Source of the DNA: Psychrosphaera sp. F3M07
Lineage (GTDB): Bacteria > Pseudomonadota > Gammaproteobacteria > Enterobacterales > Alteromonadaceae
Assembly (NCBI RefSeq): GCF_018860345.1
Contig: NZ_JAHKPJ010000021.1
Span: 547,091 to 611,090, forward strand
Direction of reading: 5' to 3'
Length of the DNA: 64,000 nucleotides
Shown here: piece after piece, positions 46,219 to 55,648 of the stretch
Layout: each line of letters begins with the position of its first letter
Numbering within the stretch: position 1 is the first letter of the stretch
Translations under genes and position numbers: made by a program
Notes under the pieces: generated by a model
Databases searched by the model: none
The model's input: only the letters and a program-made list of their open reading frames with translations
Told to the model about the DNA's origin: nothing

Positions 46219-46968
46219 TTGAATAACACACTTCATTATTTATCAGACGACCTTAATTGGTTTCCTTCACCGTCTCACGCTCTAGATGAACCAGCCGGTT
46301 TATTAGCTATAGGTGGCGATTTAAATCCACAACGTGTTTTTAATGGTTATCAACAAGGAATATTTCCTTGGTACTCTTCGGATGAGCCTATTATGTGGTG
46401 GAGTCCAGATCCGAGAGCTGTAATAAATATTTCTGATATTAGAGTAAACAAATCTCTGAGGAAATTTTTAAACAAGTGTAATTATAGCGTCAGTATAAAC
46501 ACACAGTTTGATCAAGTAATATCACATTGCGCTAAACCCAGACCAAACTCTGAAGGTACGTGGATCATTTCAGAAATGAAGACGTGTTACCAACAATTAC
46601 ATAAATCAGGCCATGCTCATTCCATTGAAGTATGGGAAATAGACAATAATGGCAAAAAGCTTGTTGGTGGACTTTACGGTGTTTTAGTTGGTAATTGTTT
46701 TTGTGGCGAGTCGATGTTTTCATTAAAACCAAACGCATCAAAATTAGCATTAATATGTTTAGCTAATTTATTAAAAGATTTTGAAGGTGCATTTATCGAT
46801 TGCCAATTACCTAACCCTTATCTTATGAGCATGGGCGCGAGTCTAATATCAAGAGACCTCTATTTAGAACGATTGACGGATAGTCGAAAACAAAGGTTAC
46901 CAATATCTGTTTTTTCTTCTAAGTTTATACAATGGCAAACATTTATTAGTTTATATGACTACCGTTAA
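46219..46968 (+). CDS. aat: leucyl/phenylalanyl-tRNA-protein transferase
   Basis: Aat adds Leu or Phe to proteins with N-terminal Lys/Arg, making them ClpS substrates. The 249 aa protein shows GLLAIGGDLNPQRVFNGYQQGIFPWY, WWSPDPRAV, GHAHSIEVWE and FCGESMFS, all family hallmarks. The start is TTG with no clear ribosome site, directly after the trxB terminator; the N-terminus matches homologues in length, so this start is kept. It overlaps bpt by 14 bases, implying co-expression of the two N-degron transferases. Confidence 0.95.
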   Translation: MNNTLHYLSDDLNWFPSPSHALDEPAGLLAIGGDLNPQRVFNGYQQGIFPWYSSDEPIMWWSPDPRAVINISDIRVNKSLRKFLNKCNYSVSINTQFDQVISHCAKPRPNSEGTWIISEMKTCYQQLHKSGHAHSIEVWEIDNNGKKLVGGLYGVLVGNCFCGESMFSLKPNASKLALICLANLLKDFEGAFIDCQLPNPYLMSMGASLISRDLYLERLTDSRKQRLPISVFSSKFIQWQTFISLYDYR

Positions 46969-47653
46969 ATTTGGATTATCGACAACGTTTGATTGCGGTT
47001 ACTTACCAGATCAAAAAGAGCAACTACTCGTTTATATTGATGAACAACCTTTGACGCCTATTATATATTCAGCCCTACAAAATCAGGGGTTTAGACGTTC
47101 AGAAGATCATGTATATAAACCTCATTGTTCTAATTGTAATGCCTGCCAATCTATTCGTTTGCCCGTGTATAAATTTAACCTTAAAAACAGTCAAAAGCGC
47201 ATACTCAAGAAAGCCGATAAATTCAAAGTAAATTTAGCCAATAAAGTATCGGAGCAATATTACCCATTATTCGAAAAATACATTAATACTAAACACGTAG
47301 ATGGGGTCATGTACCCGGCTAATGAAACCCAATTAGAAAGTTTTACCAAATGTGATTGGATGGATAAGGTATATATTGAGCTATATGATAACGAGCTCCT
47401 CATTGCTGTCGCAATTTGTGATGTTACACCAGATAGTTTATCTGCCGTTTACACGTTTTATGACCCTGAATATCTAAAATACTCTTTAGGGACTTTAATG
47501 ATCTTGCAGCAAATTAATATCACCAAGCAATTAGATAAAAATTGGTTATATTTAGGTTATTACATTAAAGAGTGTGAAAAAATGAATTATAAAACTCGAT
47601 TTACGCCTTATCAAATACGCACCCAAGATGGTTGGTTCGAATTTATCGAATAA
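46955..47653 (+). CDS. bpt: aspartate/glutamate leucyltransferase
   Basis: Bpt attaches leucine to N-terminal Asp or Glu, another entry into the ClpS/ClpAP N-degron pathway. The 232 aa protein has the cysteine-rich CSNCNACQSIRLPV motif and YYIKECEKMNYKTRFTP of the ATE-like C-terminal acyltransferase domain. Its start lies inside aat (14-base overlap), so translation is probably coupled. It ends before the infA promoter region. Confidence 0.94.
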   Translation: MTTVKFGLSTTFDCGYLPDQKEQLLVYIDEQPLTPIIYSALQNQGFRRSEDHVYKPHCSNCNACQSIRLPVYKFNLKNSQKRILKKADKFKVNLANKVSEQYYPLFEKYINTKHVDGVMYPANETQLESFTKCDWMDKVYIELYDNELLIAVAICDVTPDSLSAVYTFYDPEYLKYSLGTLMILQQINITKQLDKNWLYLGYYIKECEKMNYKTRFTPYQIRTQDGWFEFIE

Positions 47654-47782
47654 CACTAGGTTTATGGACATCGAGTACGTTTTAACGCAAAAAAATATAA
47701 GTTTTTATTCCTTTATAACTCCCTGATCTTTCAACTTACCAAGTTAAATACTATTTATTTCCAGTATTGCCTTTACTTTTAG

Positions 47783-48070
<288 letters not shown>

Positions 48071-48090
48071 TTCGATTCGTAAATAAGTAT

Positions 48091-48124
48091 AAAAAAAACC
48101 GAGATAATTCTCGGTTTTTTTATA
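48091..48124. terminator. bidirectional terminator between infA and clpA
   Basis: ACCGAGA/TCTCGGT stem with a TAAT loop, flanked by A8 and T7 runs; serves both convergent genes. Confidence 0.88.
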
Positions 48125-48195
48125 TCTACATTTTAATGGTTAAATTAAGCGAGCTCCATCTCGATTAATTTAACGTATTATTTTTTATCTAATAA

Positions 48196-50451
48196 TTACG
48201 CTGTTTCGACTACTTTAGTTTCGTAAGTAAAACTCAGTTCGTCTTTTTTAACACCGACTTTCACTAAACCACCAGAAACTAATTTCCCAAATAGAACTTC
48301 ATTAGCTAAAGGTTTACGTAATTTATCTTGGATTAATCGAGCCATCGGTCTCGCTCCCATCGTTTTATCGTAGCCCTTCTCACCTAACCATTTCATTGCT
48401 GGTTCTGAAATTTCCAATTCAACTTGTTTTTTATCAAGCTGTGCTTGTAACTCAACGATAAACTTATCGACTACTTGTAAAATAGTTTCTTCATTTAAGT
48501 GGTTAAACCATACGATATTATCTAAACGGTTTCTAAACTCTGGACTAAAGGTACGTTTGATTTCTTCCATAGCATCAGAACTGTGATCTTGATGGGAAAA
48601 GCCGATTGATTTTTTCGACACTTCCATCACACCAGCATTTGTTGTCATAACAAAAATAACATTTCTAAAATCAGCTTTACGGCCATTGTTATCCGTTAAT
48701 GTCCCATGATCCATCACTTGCAATAAAATATTAAACACATCTGGATGCGCTTTTTCAATTTCATCTAACAACACCACACTATGTGGATGTTTCATTACCG
48801 CATCTGTTAATTGACCACCCTGTTCAAAGCCAACATAACCTGGAGGTGAACCAATTAAACGACTTACGGCATGACGTTCCATATACTCCGACATATCAAA
48901 TCTTAATAATTCAATACCTAAGACTTTTGACAACTGTTTTGTTACTTCTGTTTTACCAACACCAGTAGGACCGGCAAACAAGAAACTACCAATAGGTTTA
49001 TCTTCACTACCAAGGCCTGAACGTGATAAACGAATGGCTGCCGTTAAGGCATCAATAGCTTCTTCTTGACCAAATACGGCTAATTTCAAGTTACGATCAA
49101 CATTACGTAACACATCTTTGTCTGATTGCGATATTGATGTTTCAGGTATACGTGCAATTTTAGCGACTATCTGCTCGATAATGCTCACGTTAATTTGTTT
49201 TTTACGTTTGGATTTCGGTAACACTTTTTGATGCGCACCGGCTTCATCAATGATATCAATCGCCTTATCAGGTAAATGACGTTCATTAATATAACGGTCA
49301 GATAATTCAGCTGCAGCTCTTAACGCCGAGTTGGTATATTTAACACCATGATGTTGCTCGTAACGTTCCTTTAACCCAATTAATATCTTAGTGGTATCTT
49401 CCACACTTGGTTCTTCAACATCAATCTTCTGAAAACGTCTAACTAACGCTTTGTCTTTTTCGAAGATATTCCTGAACTCACCGTATGTGGTTGATCCCAT
49501 GCAACGTAATTTGCCCGTTGCTAATAAAGGTTTAAGTAAATTAGAAGCATCCATTACGCCACCAGAAGCAGCTCCAGCACCGATAATTGTGTGAATTTCA
49601 TCAATAAATAATATCGCGTGTTCTTGTGCTTGTAGTTGTTTTAACAAGGCTTTTAACCGCTTTTCAAAATCACCACGATATTTAGTACCGGCTAATAAGC
49701 TACCCATATCTAATGAATAAACAGTAGCATTTTCTATTACTTCCGGAACGGTTTTATTAACGATTTTAAACGCTAAACCTTCAGCAATTGCTGTTTTACC
49801 TACCCCTGCTTCGCCAATTAATAAAGGGTTATTCTTTTTACGACGGCAAAGTACTTGAATACAACGCTCTATCTCATGCTCTCGTCCGATAATAGGATCA
49901 ATGCCTCCTTGTGTAGCCAATTCGTTTAAATTGATACACAAGCTATCTAGCGTGTTCTCCGCGTCTGCTGAACCATCTTCAGATTCAACATTTTCGCCAT
50001 CATTACCATCTTCGTTTTGATCAACACCATGCGAAATATAATTAACTAAATCTAAACGTGTAATATCGAAACTTTTTAATACATAAACTGCGTGTGACTC
50101 TTGTTCTGAATAAATTGCGACTAATACATTCGCTCCAGTTACTTCTTGTTTACCTGAAGATTGAACATGAAATACAGCGCGTTGTAATACACGTTGAAAC
50201 CCAAGTGTTGGCTGAGTGTCTTTTTCTTCTTCAGGGTCTTCTGGTAAATACGGTGTGGTTTGAGCTATAAATTCAGCTAGTTCAGCCCTAATTTTATCTA
50301 AATTAGCTGAGCATGCTAACAATGCATCTTTGGCGTCGGAATTGTCTAATAGAGCCATTAATAAATGTTCAAGAGTCATGAACTCGTGACGGTGTAACTT
50401 TGCATAACGAAATGCTTCATTCAAAGTAACTTCTAATTCTTTGTTTAACAT
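48196..50451 (-). CDS. clpA: ATP-dependent Clp protease ATPase subunit ClpA
   Basis: ClpA unfolds substrates for ClpP. The 751 aa protein has the double N-domain (about 1-145), AAA1 with [15 protein letters not shown] and AAA2 with [14 protein letters not shown], and a C-terminal D2-small domain. SIGFS near residue 610 fits the ClpP-docking loop. The ATG at 50451 (MLNKELEV) is preferred to a GTG two codons upstream, which overlaps the GAGGG ribosome site. It follows clpS after 51 bases; together they receive the products of the nearby aat and bpt. Confidence 0.97.
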   Translation of the reverse strand: MLNKELEVTLNEAFRYAKLHRHEFMTLEHLLMALLDNSDAKDALLACSANLDKIRAELAEFIAQTTPYLPEDPEEEKDTQPTLGFQRVLQRAVFHVQSSGKQEVTGANVLVAIYSEQESHAVYVLKSFDITRLDLVNYISHGVDQNEDGNDGENVESEDGSADAENTLDSLCINLNELATQGGIDPIIGREHEIERCIQVLCRRKKNNPLLIGEAGVGKTAIAEGLAFKIVNKTVPEVIENATVYSLDMGSLLAGTKYRGDFEKRLKALLKQLQAQEHAILFIDEIHTIIGAGAASGGVMDASNLLKPLLATGKLRCMGSTTYGEFRNIFEKDKALVRRFQKIDVEEPSVEDTTKILIGLKERYEQHHGVKYTNSALRAAAELSDRYINERHLPDKAIDIIDEAGAHQKVLPKSKRKKQINVSIIEQIVAKIARIPETSISQSDKDVLRNVDRNLKLAVFGQEEAIDALTAAIRLSRSGLGSEDKPIGSFLFAGPTGVGKTEVTKQLSKVLGIELLRFDMSEYMERHAVSRLIGSPPGYVGFEQGGQLTDAVMKHPHSVVLLDEIEKAHPDVFNILLQVMDHGTLTDNNGRKADFRNVIFVMTTNAGVMEVSKKSIGFSHQDHSSDAMEEIKRTFSPEFRNRLDNIVWFNHLNEETILQVVDKFIVELQAQLDKKQVELEISEPAMKWLGEKGYDKTMGARPMARLIQDKLRKPLANEVLFGKLVSGGLVKVGVKKDELSFTYETKVVETA

Positions 50452-50502
50452 AGACACCCTCTTATATGGTCAAACGAATACTAAATATAAATATAAATTT
50501 AG

Positions 50503-50823
50503 TTATTCTTGTTCCATTGTGCATAACAATGGATGTTGATTGGCGCGAGAAAATTGATTTACTTGTGCTACTTTTGTCTCTGCAATCTCTGCAGTATATG
50601 TGCCGACTACGGCTTTTCCATCTTTGTGTACTTTAAACATTATATGATTTGCACTTTCCAACGTTTTAGAAAAAAACTTAACTAACACCGTTACTACAAA
50701 GTCCATGGGGGTGTAGTCATCATTATTCAAGATAACTTTATACATTGGCGGCTTTTTCAACTTACTTTTCGCAGCTTCTTTTAATAAGCCTGTACCGTGT
50801 TCACTATCTGTTATTTTTGGCAT
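50503..50823 (-). CDS. clpS: ClpS adaptor for N-degron substrates
   Basis: ClpS (106 aa) delivers proteins with N-terminal Leu, Phe, Tyr or Trp to ClpA. The binding-pocket block YKVILNNDDYTPMDFVV and the MFKVHKDGKAVVGTYTAEIAETK motif are intact. It is the first gene of the clpS-clpA unit and divergent from the cold-shock gene, as in E. coli. Confidence 0.97.
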   Translation of the reverse strand: MPKITDSEHGTGLLKEAAKSKLKKPPMYKVILNNDDYTPMDFVVTVLVKFFSKTLESANHIMFKVHKDGKAVVGTYTAEIAETKVAQVNQFSRANQHPLLCTMEQE

Positions 50824-50912
50824 ATATTCACAAATATTTCTGCATTAATGTTAAGAAGTTACTTCCTTTATATAAATATATTAGTCAATTCACAAAACAT
50901 AGTTGTTAAAAC

Positions 50913-50940
50913 TTGACTATTTGCTTAAATTATCTACAGT
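50913..50940 (+). promoter_or_regulatory. probable promoter of the cold-shock gene
   Basis: TTGACT (50913-50918), a 16-base spacer and TACAGT (50935-50940), giving a leader of about 70 bases before the start codon. Confidence 0.45.
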
Positions 50941-51016
50941 ATTTTATTGATCGCTTTAAATTTATACAAAAACTTACAACAACAATCGTTCAAAATTTAA
51001 CATAGGAAGTAGAAGT

Positions 51017-51226
51017 ATGGCTCTCGGAAAAGTTAAGTGGTTTAATAACGCTAAAGGTTTTGGTTTTATTAAAGAAGAAGGTAAAGAAGAAGATATTTTC
51101 GCTCATTTCTCAACTATCACTATGGATGGTTACAAAACTCTAAAAGCTGGGCAAGACGTAGAATTTGATCTTACTGAAGGGCCAAAAGGCTTACATGCTA
51201 TAAATATAAAACTTGGCGAAAAGTAA
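51017..51226 (+). CDS. cspD: CspD-like cold-shock domain protein
   Basis: A 69 aa single cold-shock domain with RNP1 KGFGFI and RNP2 DIFAHF, binding single-stranded nucleic acid. Its place divergent to clpS matches E. coli cspD, a replication inhibitor of stationary phase. The sequence alone could also be a general Csp. AGGAAGT serves as ribosome site. A strong terminator follows. Confidence 0.9.
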   Translation: MALGKVKWFNNAKGFGFIKEEGKEEDIFAHFSTITMDGYKTLKAGQDVEFDLTEGPKGLHAINIKLGEK

Positions 51227-51243
51227 ACATATTTTGAACAAAC

Positions 51244-51271
51244 AGCACCCTTGTACATTGGGTGCTTTTTT
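51244..51271 (+). terminator. cspD terminator
   Basis: AGCACCC (51244-51250) and GGGTGCT (51260-51266) followed by T6. Confidence 0.87.
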
Positions 51272-51285
51272 ATGCCTGTATAATG

Positions 51286-51588
51286 TTACAGATGCTCTAT
51301 TATTTCTATGCCTAATAAGTAAGAGCCACCCTCTTCTTCTTGTGAACACCTAACCACTGTTGCATTTGCTTTTAATGCTGGCAGTTCAGGACTTGCACCT
51401 TCTAATCGGCAAATAACATTTGTCCCAACTTCAATAGGTTCGTCGGACTCTACCGCCATGCCTGTTGCACTTAAGTCTCTACAAACTGCGTCTAATTTTC
51501 GTCCGGCATCGGCATCTGAAATATCAATTTCAATATTTGTATTAACCATCATCCTGAAAAAATTGCGGTTGTCACTGTACTTAATCAT
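51286..51588 (-). CDS. PilZ domain protein (c-di-GMP receptor)
   Basis: A 100 aa stand-alone PilZ domain. The c-di-GMP-binding RxxxR (R8 and R12 in RNFFR) and DxSxxG (DLSATG) motifs are both present, so it should bind c-di-GMP. It follows a single-domain response regulator by 16 bases and is likely co-expressed. Output partner unknown. Confidence 0.87.
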   Translation of the reverse strand: MIKYSDNRNFFRMMVNTNIEIDISDADAGRKLDAVCRDLSATGMAVESDEPIEVGTNVICRLEGASPELPALKANATVVRCSQEEEGGSYLLGIEIIEHL

Positions 51589-51604
51589 ACCGTCGCCTTT
51601 TTAA

Positions 51605-51973
51605 TTATAATTCTGATAAATGTTCTATTTTTGTCATTAATTCAGTCATTTCAAAAGGCTTAGTTATATATGCATCACAACCAGCCATGAACCCTTCATT
51701 TACTTCTTCTTCGTTATCCAAACCTGTTAACAAAATTATCGGGATCTCTTTTGTTTCAGGCGTATTCTTTAATAACCTACACGTATCATAGCCGTCTAAT
51801 CCTGGCATACAAATATCCAGTAGTATAACTTGTGGGGATTGTTCAATTGACAAAGATAATCCCTGCTGACCTGAAGATGCATAACTTAAGTTGTATTTAC
51901 TCCCTAAAGCTATGTCTAACATTTCAAAATTAAAAATTTCATCATCTACTAATAACACGCGAATATTTTTCAA
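51605..51973 (-). CDS. single-domain response regulator
   Basis: A 122 aa CheY-like receiver with acidic pocket D10-D11, phosphoacceptor D53 (LLDICMPG), T83 and K105, all intact, and no output domain. No histidine kinase is nearby. It lies upstream of the PilZ gene, so phosphorylation and c-di-GMP signals may meet in one pathway; that is inference. Confidence 0.88.
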   Translation of the reverse strand: MKNIRVLLVDDEIFNFEMLDIALGSKYNLSYASSGQQGLSLSIEQSPQVILLDICMPGLDGYDTCRLLKNTPETKEIPIILLTGLDNEEEVNEGFMAGCDAYITKPFEMTELMTKIEHLSEL

Positions 51974-52208
51974 TTTAATTCCCTAACTCCATGTAATTGA
52001 ATTTATCACTTTCAGTTCAATAAGAATACTTAACAACTAATATACAAATTTTCAATATCATTGCTATATTTAGTAAAAAATAAATTGAAAACTTTCTGAC
52101 ATTAATAACATAAAAAAGCTAAAAAACTGTTAAAATGTTTGACATTACAGTGATTTAAGATTGAAATTAGAAATAACAACTTTAATAGTTATCAAGGGAA
52201 TTATAAAA

Positions 52209-52979
52209 ATGAAAAAAACGGCTACTGCAATTGCACTCGTATTAGCATCAACTAATGTAGCAGCGCTGCCTTTGGTTGATTTTTGGGCTGGCGGTTATTC
52301 TTGGAATACTGCTTATAAAGGAGATATCTCTGCAACTGCATCGGGTGAACCATTCGACCTATCTTTGGAGAACACATTACAATTAGAAGATTCTGATAAT
52401 AATGTTATCTGGGCTGCATTCGAGCATCCAATTCCAGTTGTGCCAAATATCCAAATTAGACAAACTACATTAGAAACCACAGGTATGGGTTCTATTGATA
52501 AGTCCTTTGAATTTGGTGGAGAAACATACAGTGGCAACGTAACATTAGATTCTAATGTTAATTTAAATCACACTGATTTAACGCTTTATTGGGGACTACC
52601 ATTACCAGTTATTACTGTTGATTTTGGTTTAAACATTCGCCAATTTGACGGTGAACTAGCAATTAACACTGGTATAGCAAAATTAGACGCGCCTATTCCA
52701 ATGGCTTTTGCTCGTGTTGGCGGTTATCTTCCATTTACAGGTTTATCTGTGATGGCAGAAGCAAACTATATTGGTTACGGTGAAACTAACCACATGGATT
52801 ACCAAGTAGTTGCACGTTATACAATCCCTATGATCCCAGTTTTAGATATTAATGTTGAAGCAGGTTACCGTGCTTTCCAACTAAACATTGACCCTACTGA
52901 TTTCGGTGGCGACAGTGATGACTTAACTGCAGATATCGATATGTCTGGTATATTCTTAGGTATTTCTTTACACCTGTAA
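52209..52979 (+). CDS. outer-membrane beta-barrel protein (TIGR04219 type)
   Basis: A 256 aa exported protein: signal peptide MKKTATAIALVLASTNVAA, then alternating beta strands, FWAGGYSWNTAYKGDIS near the N-terminus and a final ...GISLHL strand suited to outer-membrane insertion. The family is known only as a predicted barrel. The ATG at 52209 gives a proper signal peptide; a TTG 16 codons earlier is in frame but unlikely. AAGGGA is the ribosome site. Monocistronic with its own terminator. Confidence 0.8.
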   Translation: MKKTATAIALVLASTNVAALPLVDFWAGGYSWNTAYKGDISATASGEPFDLSLENTLQLEDSDNNVIWAAFEHPIPVVPNIQIRQTTLETTGMGSIDKSFEFGGETYSGNVTLDSNVNLNHTDLTLYWGLPLPVITVDFGLNIRQFDGELAINTGIAKLDAPIPMAFARVGGYLPFTGLSVMAEANYIGYGETNHMDYQVVARYTIPMIPVLDINVEAGYRAFQLNIDPTDFGGDSDDLTADIDMSGIFLGISLHL

Positions 52980-52993
52980 ATATTTACTAAAAT

Positions 52994-53030
52994 AAAAAAA
53001 AGGAGCAGGTTAATACCTACTCCTTTTTTT
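52994..53030 (+). terminator. terminator of the outer-membrane barrel gene
   Basis: AGGAGCAGGT and ACCTACTCCT pair with one mismatch around TAAT, with A7 before and T7 after; may work on both strands, also serving pepP. Confidence 0.83.
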
Positions 53031-53088
53031 ATGCTTGATTAACTCTGAATCACAACGTATTTTATAAAAATACTCAATGTGTATTAAT

Positions 53089-54417
53089 TCACGCCATTAA
53101 GGACTCTATTTCTTCTACCGTTTTAGGAACGGAATCTGTTAAGTTTGTAAAACCATCTTCGGTAATAACGATATTATCTTCAATCCTAACACCAATGCCA
53201 TGCCACTTAGAATCGCAATTTGAGTCCGCGTCGATATATATCCCTGGTTCGACGGTAAATACCATTCCTGCTTCAAGTGGTCTTGCATCACCCTCAATAT
53301 TGTAGTTGCCCACATCGTGTACATCTAAACCCAACCAATGACTTAATCCATGCATATAATAAGCTCTATGCGCATTTTGGGTTAAAAGTGTATTAATATC
53401 TCCGGTTAAAATACCTAGTTCTAGTAAGCCACTTGTAATGACCTTTACCGATATCGATGTTAACTCGCTTAAAGTAACACCTGGCTTAATTGCACTAAAC
53501 ACGGCTTGCTGAGCATTTAATACTAATTGATAAATGACTTTTTGTTCTGGACTAAACTTACCGTTCACAGGAAACGTTCTTGTAATGTCAGCAGCATAAC
53601 CTTCAAGCTCACAACCGGCATCAATCAAAACCATATTTGTAGGCTTAATCTGATCTTGGTTTTCCGTGTAATGTAATATACACGCGTTATCACCACCACC
53701 AACTATAGTGCCGTAAGCGGGAAAACGAGCATTGTTCATCGCAAAATGATGATGTATTTCAGCTTCTAATTGATATTCAAAAACAGGTTTGTTTAATTTA
53801 ACTTGTGTGGCAGAAAAACGCATTGCACGGCAATGAGCTGCGGCTGAAATTTCACCAGCACATTTCATAACGTTTATTTCATTAGCCGATTTATATAAAC
53901 GCATTTCGTGAATAAGAGGACGAACATCAATTTGTTTATCTGGTGCCGTTAACCCCATTCGAGCTGATGCTCTTAATTGCGCTAACAAACTAAACACTTG
54001 TTTATCCGTTGATTCGTCATCGCCTTGTGACCAATATAAAACGTCTTTATTGTTTAAGCTGGTTTTTAATACACTTTCTAATTCATCTAATGAAGCCGTG
54101 TAATCAAATTGATATTGTTGTTTTGCTTGATCTTTGCCAATCCGCCTTCCTTGCCATATTTCTGCGGTTTTATCTTTGACCCGACAAATTAAACTTGTTT
54201 TTGTAACGCCCCCTACTTTTTCTAAAATTAACCAAGCATCGGGTTCAGGAAAACCAGTTAAATAATGAAAGTCGCTATTTTGACGAAATGCATACTCAGT
54301 ATCTCTACTTCGAGTCACTTCTTTAGCAGCACTCATTACAACTAAGCTATTGTCTGCTAATTTTGCTAACAATTGCTCTCGTCTTAACTTAAATTCATTA
54401 ATAGGAATTGAAGGCAT
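53089..54417 (-). CDS. pepP: Xaa-Pro aminopeptidase
   Basis: PepP removes an N-terminal residue that precedes proline. The 442 aa protein has the N-terminal creatinase-like domain (DTEYAFRQNSDFHYLTGFPEPDA) and the M24 pita-bread catalytic domain with metal ligands in LIDAGCELEGYAADITRTFP, HGLSHWLGLDVHD, TVEPGIYI and GVRIEDNIVI. It follows ygfB after 17 bases, the conserved ygfB-pepP order; ubiH and visC, the usual next genes, are absent here. Confidence 0.96.
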   Translation of the reverse strand: MPSIPINEFKLRREQLLAKLADNSLVVMSAAKEVTRSRDTEYAFRQNSDFHYLTGFPEPDAWLILEKVGGVTKTSLICRVKDKTAEIWQGRRIGKDQAKQQYQFDYTASLDELESVLKTSLNNKDVLYWSQGDDESTDKQVFSLLAQLRASARMGLTAPDKQIDVRPLIHEMRLYKSANEINVMKCAGEISAAAHCRAMRFSATQVKLNKPVFEYQLEAEIHHHFAMNNARFPAYGTIVGGGDNACILHYTENQDQIKPTNMVLIDAGCELEGYAADITRTFPVNGKFSPEQKVIYQLVLNAQQAVFSAIKPGVTLSELTSISVKVITSGLLELGILTGDINTLLTQNAHRAYYMHGLSHWLGLDVHDVGNYNIEGDARPLEAGMVFTVEPGIYIDADSNCDSKWHGIGVRIEDNIVITEDGFTNLTDSVPKTVEEIESLMA

Positions 54418-54434
54418 ATTTTACAACTTATTGA

Positions 54435-54989
54435 TTAATGTAGTGTATTTGTAACAGGTTTGGCCTGATTAACCGCTTTACCAAATTCCTGATGGCATAA
54501 TACGGTAGAAATACGCACAAATTCGATGACTTCATAAAAGTCAGCTTGGCTTTCATTGTCTTCGTCTAATTGAGTATCCATGCGAGTAATATTGGTAAAG
54601 TCCTCAATGATTTCACGTGCTTCATTTGAAGACATGGTTAGATCTCGTTTATTAAAGCCAAAACCAACTAAAAAGTATTGCACCCAATTTAACAACTCTT
54701 CGGCTTGATCTGATAACGATTCATCATCATCTGGAAGGTATAATTCAAATGACATATCTTCAGATTCAAGTTGACTAAATACTTGTTCTACAATCGTTTC
54801 AGCCGCTTTTTTTAATGAACCTTTTACGGTTAATCCATTGTTAAATAACTCTGACATATGATCTAGATAATCGGTGGATTCTCTAAACATGCCGCCAGCA
54901 ATTAATCCGGTTAATAAACCGTGAAGTTCACTGGCTGTAGCGGTAAAGTCATGTTCATTTAAAACAGAAACTAACTGGTCATGATTCAT
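54435..54989 (-). CDS. YgfB/YecA family (UPF0149) protein
   Basis: A 184 aa acidic helical protein of UPF0149: LNEHDFTATASELHGLLTGLIAGG near the N-terminus, NWVQYFLVGFGF and a C-terminal YEVIEFVRISTVLCHQEFG. Its biochemical role is not settled; in Pseudomonas aeruginosa YgfB modulates beta-lactamase regulation. An AAGG site precedes the ATG at 54989; a start five codons earlier is less likely. It forms an operon with pepP. Confidence 0.92.
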   Translation of the reverse strand: MNHDQLVSVLNEHDFTATASELHGLLTGLIAGGMFRESTDYLDHMSELFNNGLTVKGSLKKAAETIVEQVFSQLESEDMSFELYLPDDDESLSDQAEELLNWVQYFLVGFGFNKRDLTMSSNEAREIIEDFTNITRMDTQLDEDNESQADFYEVIEFVRISTVLCHQEFGKAVNQAKPVTNTLH

Positions 54990-55283
54990 TTGGAAACCTT
55001 TCAAAAATACTTATTTCTTAACAAACCATAAATCCAGTAAGAAATAGACAAAATTAATATAACGATATGCTGTTAGCTTATCACTGTTTTAAGCGCTGTG
55101 GGTAGTGTTACCAATGGATTAACCATAGAGTTAAGGTAACTCTGATTGATAACTAAGCAGTTTGATAAATATTTATTCATTCATCCAAAAAGTTTACTTT
55201 TGCACTTGAGCTAAATTCTAATCCTGTTATATTCCGCGACGAAATAGAATAACGATTATGTGTGCATTAATATTATTAGTGTA
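54990..55283. other. gap between ygfB and 6S RNA, zapA absent
   Basis: In many gammaproteobacteria zapA occupies this place, divergent from ygfB. No open frame of that size is present. A small AGAGTTA/TAACTCT dyad lies at 55127-55143. Otherwise nothing is recognisable. Confidence 0.5.
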
Positions 55284-55312
55284 TTACATTTTGTTGGACT
55301 ACTTTTTAATAT
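55284..55312 (+). promoter_or_regulatory. 6S RNA promoter
   Basis: TTACAT (55284-55289), a 17-base spacer and TAATAT (55307-55312), predicting a start near 55319. Confidence 0.5.
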
Positions 55313-55317
55313 GGTTA

Positions 55318-55506
55318 CCTGGGGTGTTTGACAGAAAATTGTATCCCTGAGCCGATAATACTTTTACAGGAAAGTATTTTATTTGCTATTGCGCAAGCTC
55401 GACTCACTTCGGTGGGCAATCGAGAAGCCTACGGCAAAAATATATTTTCCGCCCTGAACACGTCGGTTGTTCATGGGTTAGGTTTTCATCGGCACCTTGG
55501 GTTCCA
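55318..55506 (+). ncRNA. ssrS: 6S RNA
   Basis: 6S RNA binds sigma-70 RNA polymerase and represses transcription in stationary phase. CCCTGAGCCGATA (from 55345) and CGAGAAGCCT (from about 55422) match the conserved blocks of E. coli 6S RNA at the expected distance. CCTGGGGTG (55318-55326) pairs with CACCTTGGG near 55493-55501 to close the terminal stem. The size of about 190 nt fits. The usual flanking genes zapA and ygfA are both missing, replaced by a chemoreceptor gene downstream. Confidence 0.92.
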
Positions 55507-55648
55507 CCATATTACTAATTATTTTTAAGCTCGCCTTAGTGTTATTTATACACAGCTAAATTCAATATATTGATAACGATTTCATTTCAGTATTAATCGT
55601 AATTAATCAGTTTATTTACACCACGATGAACCTGTAGAAACCGATTAC

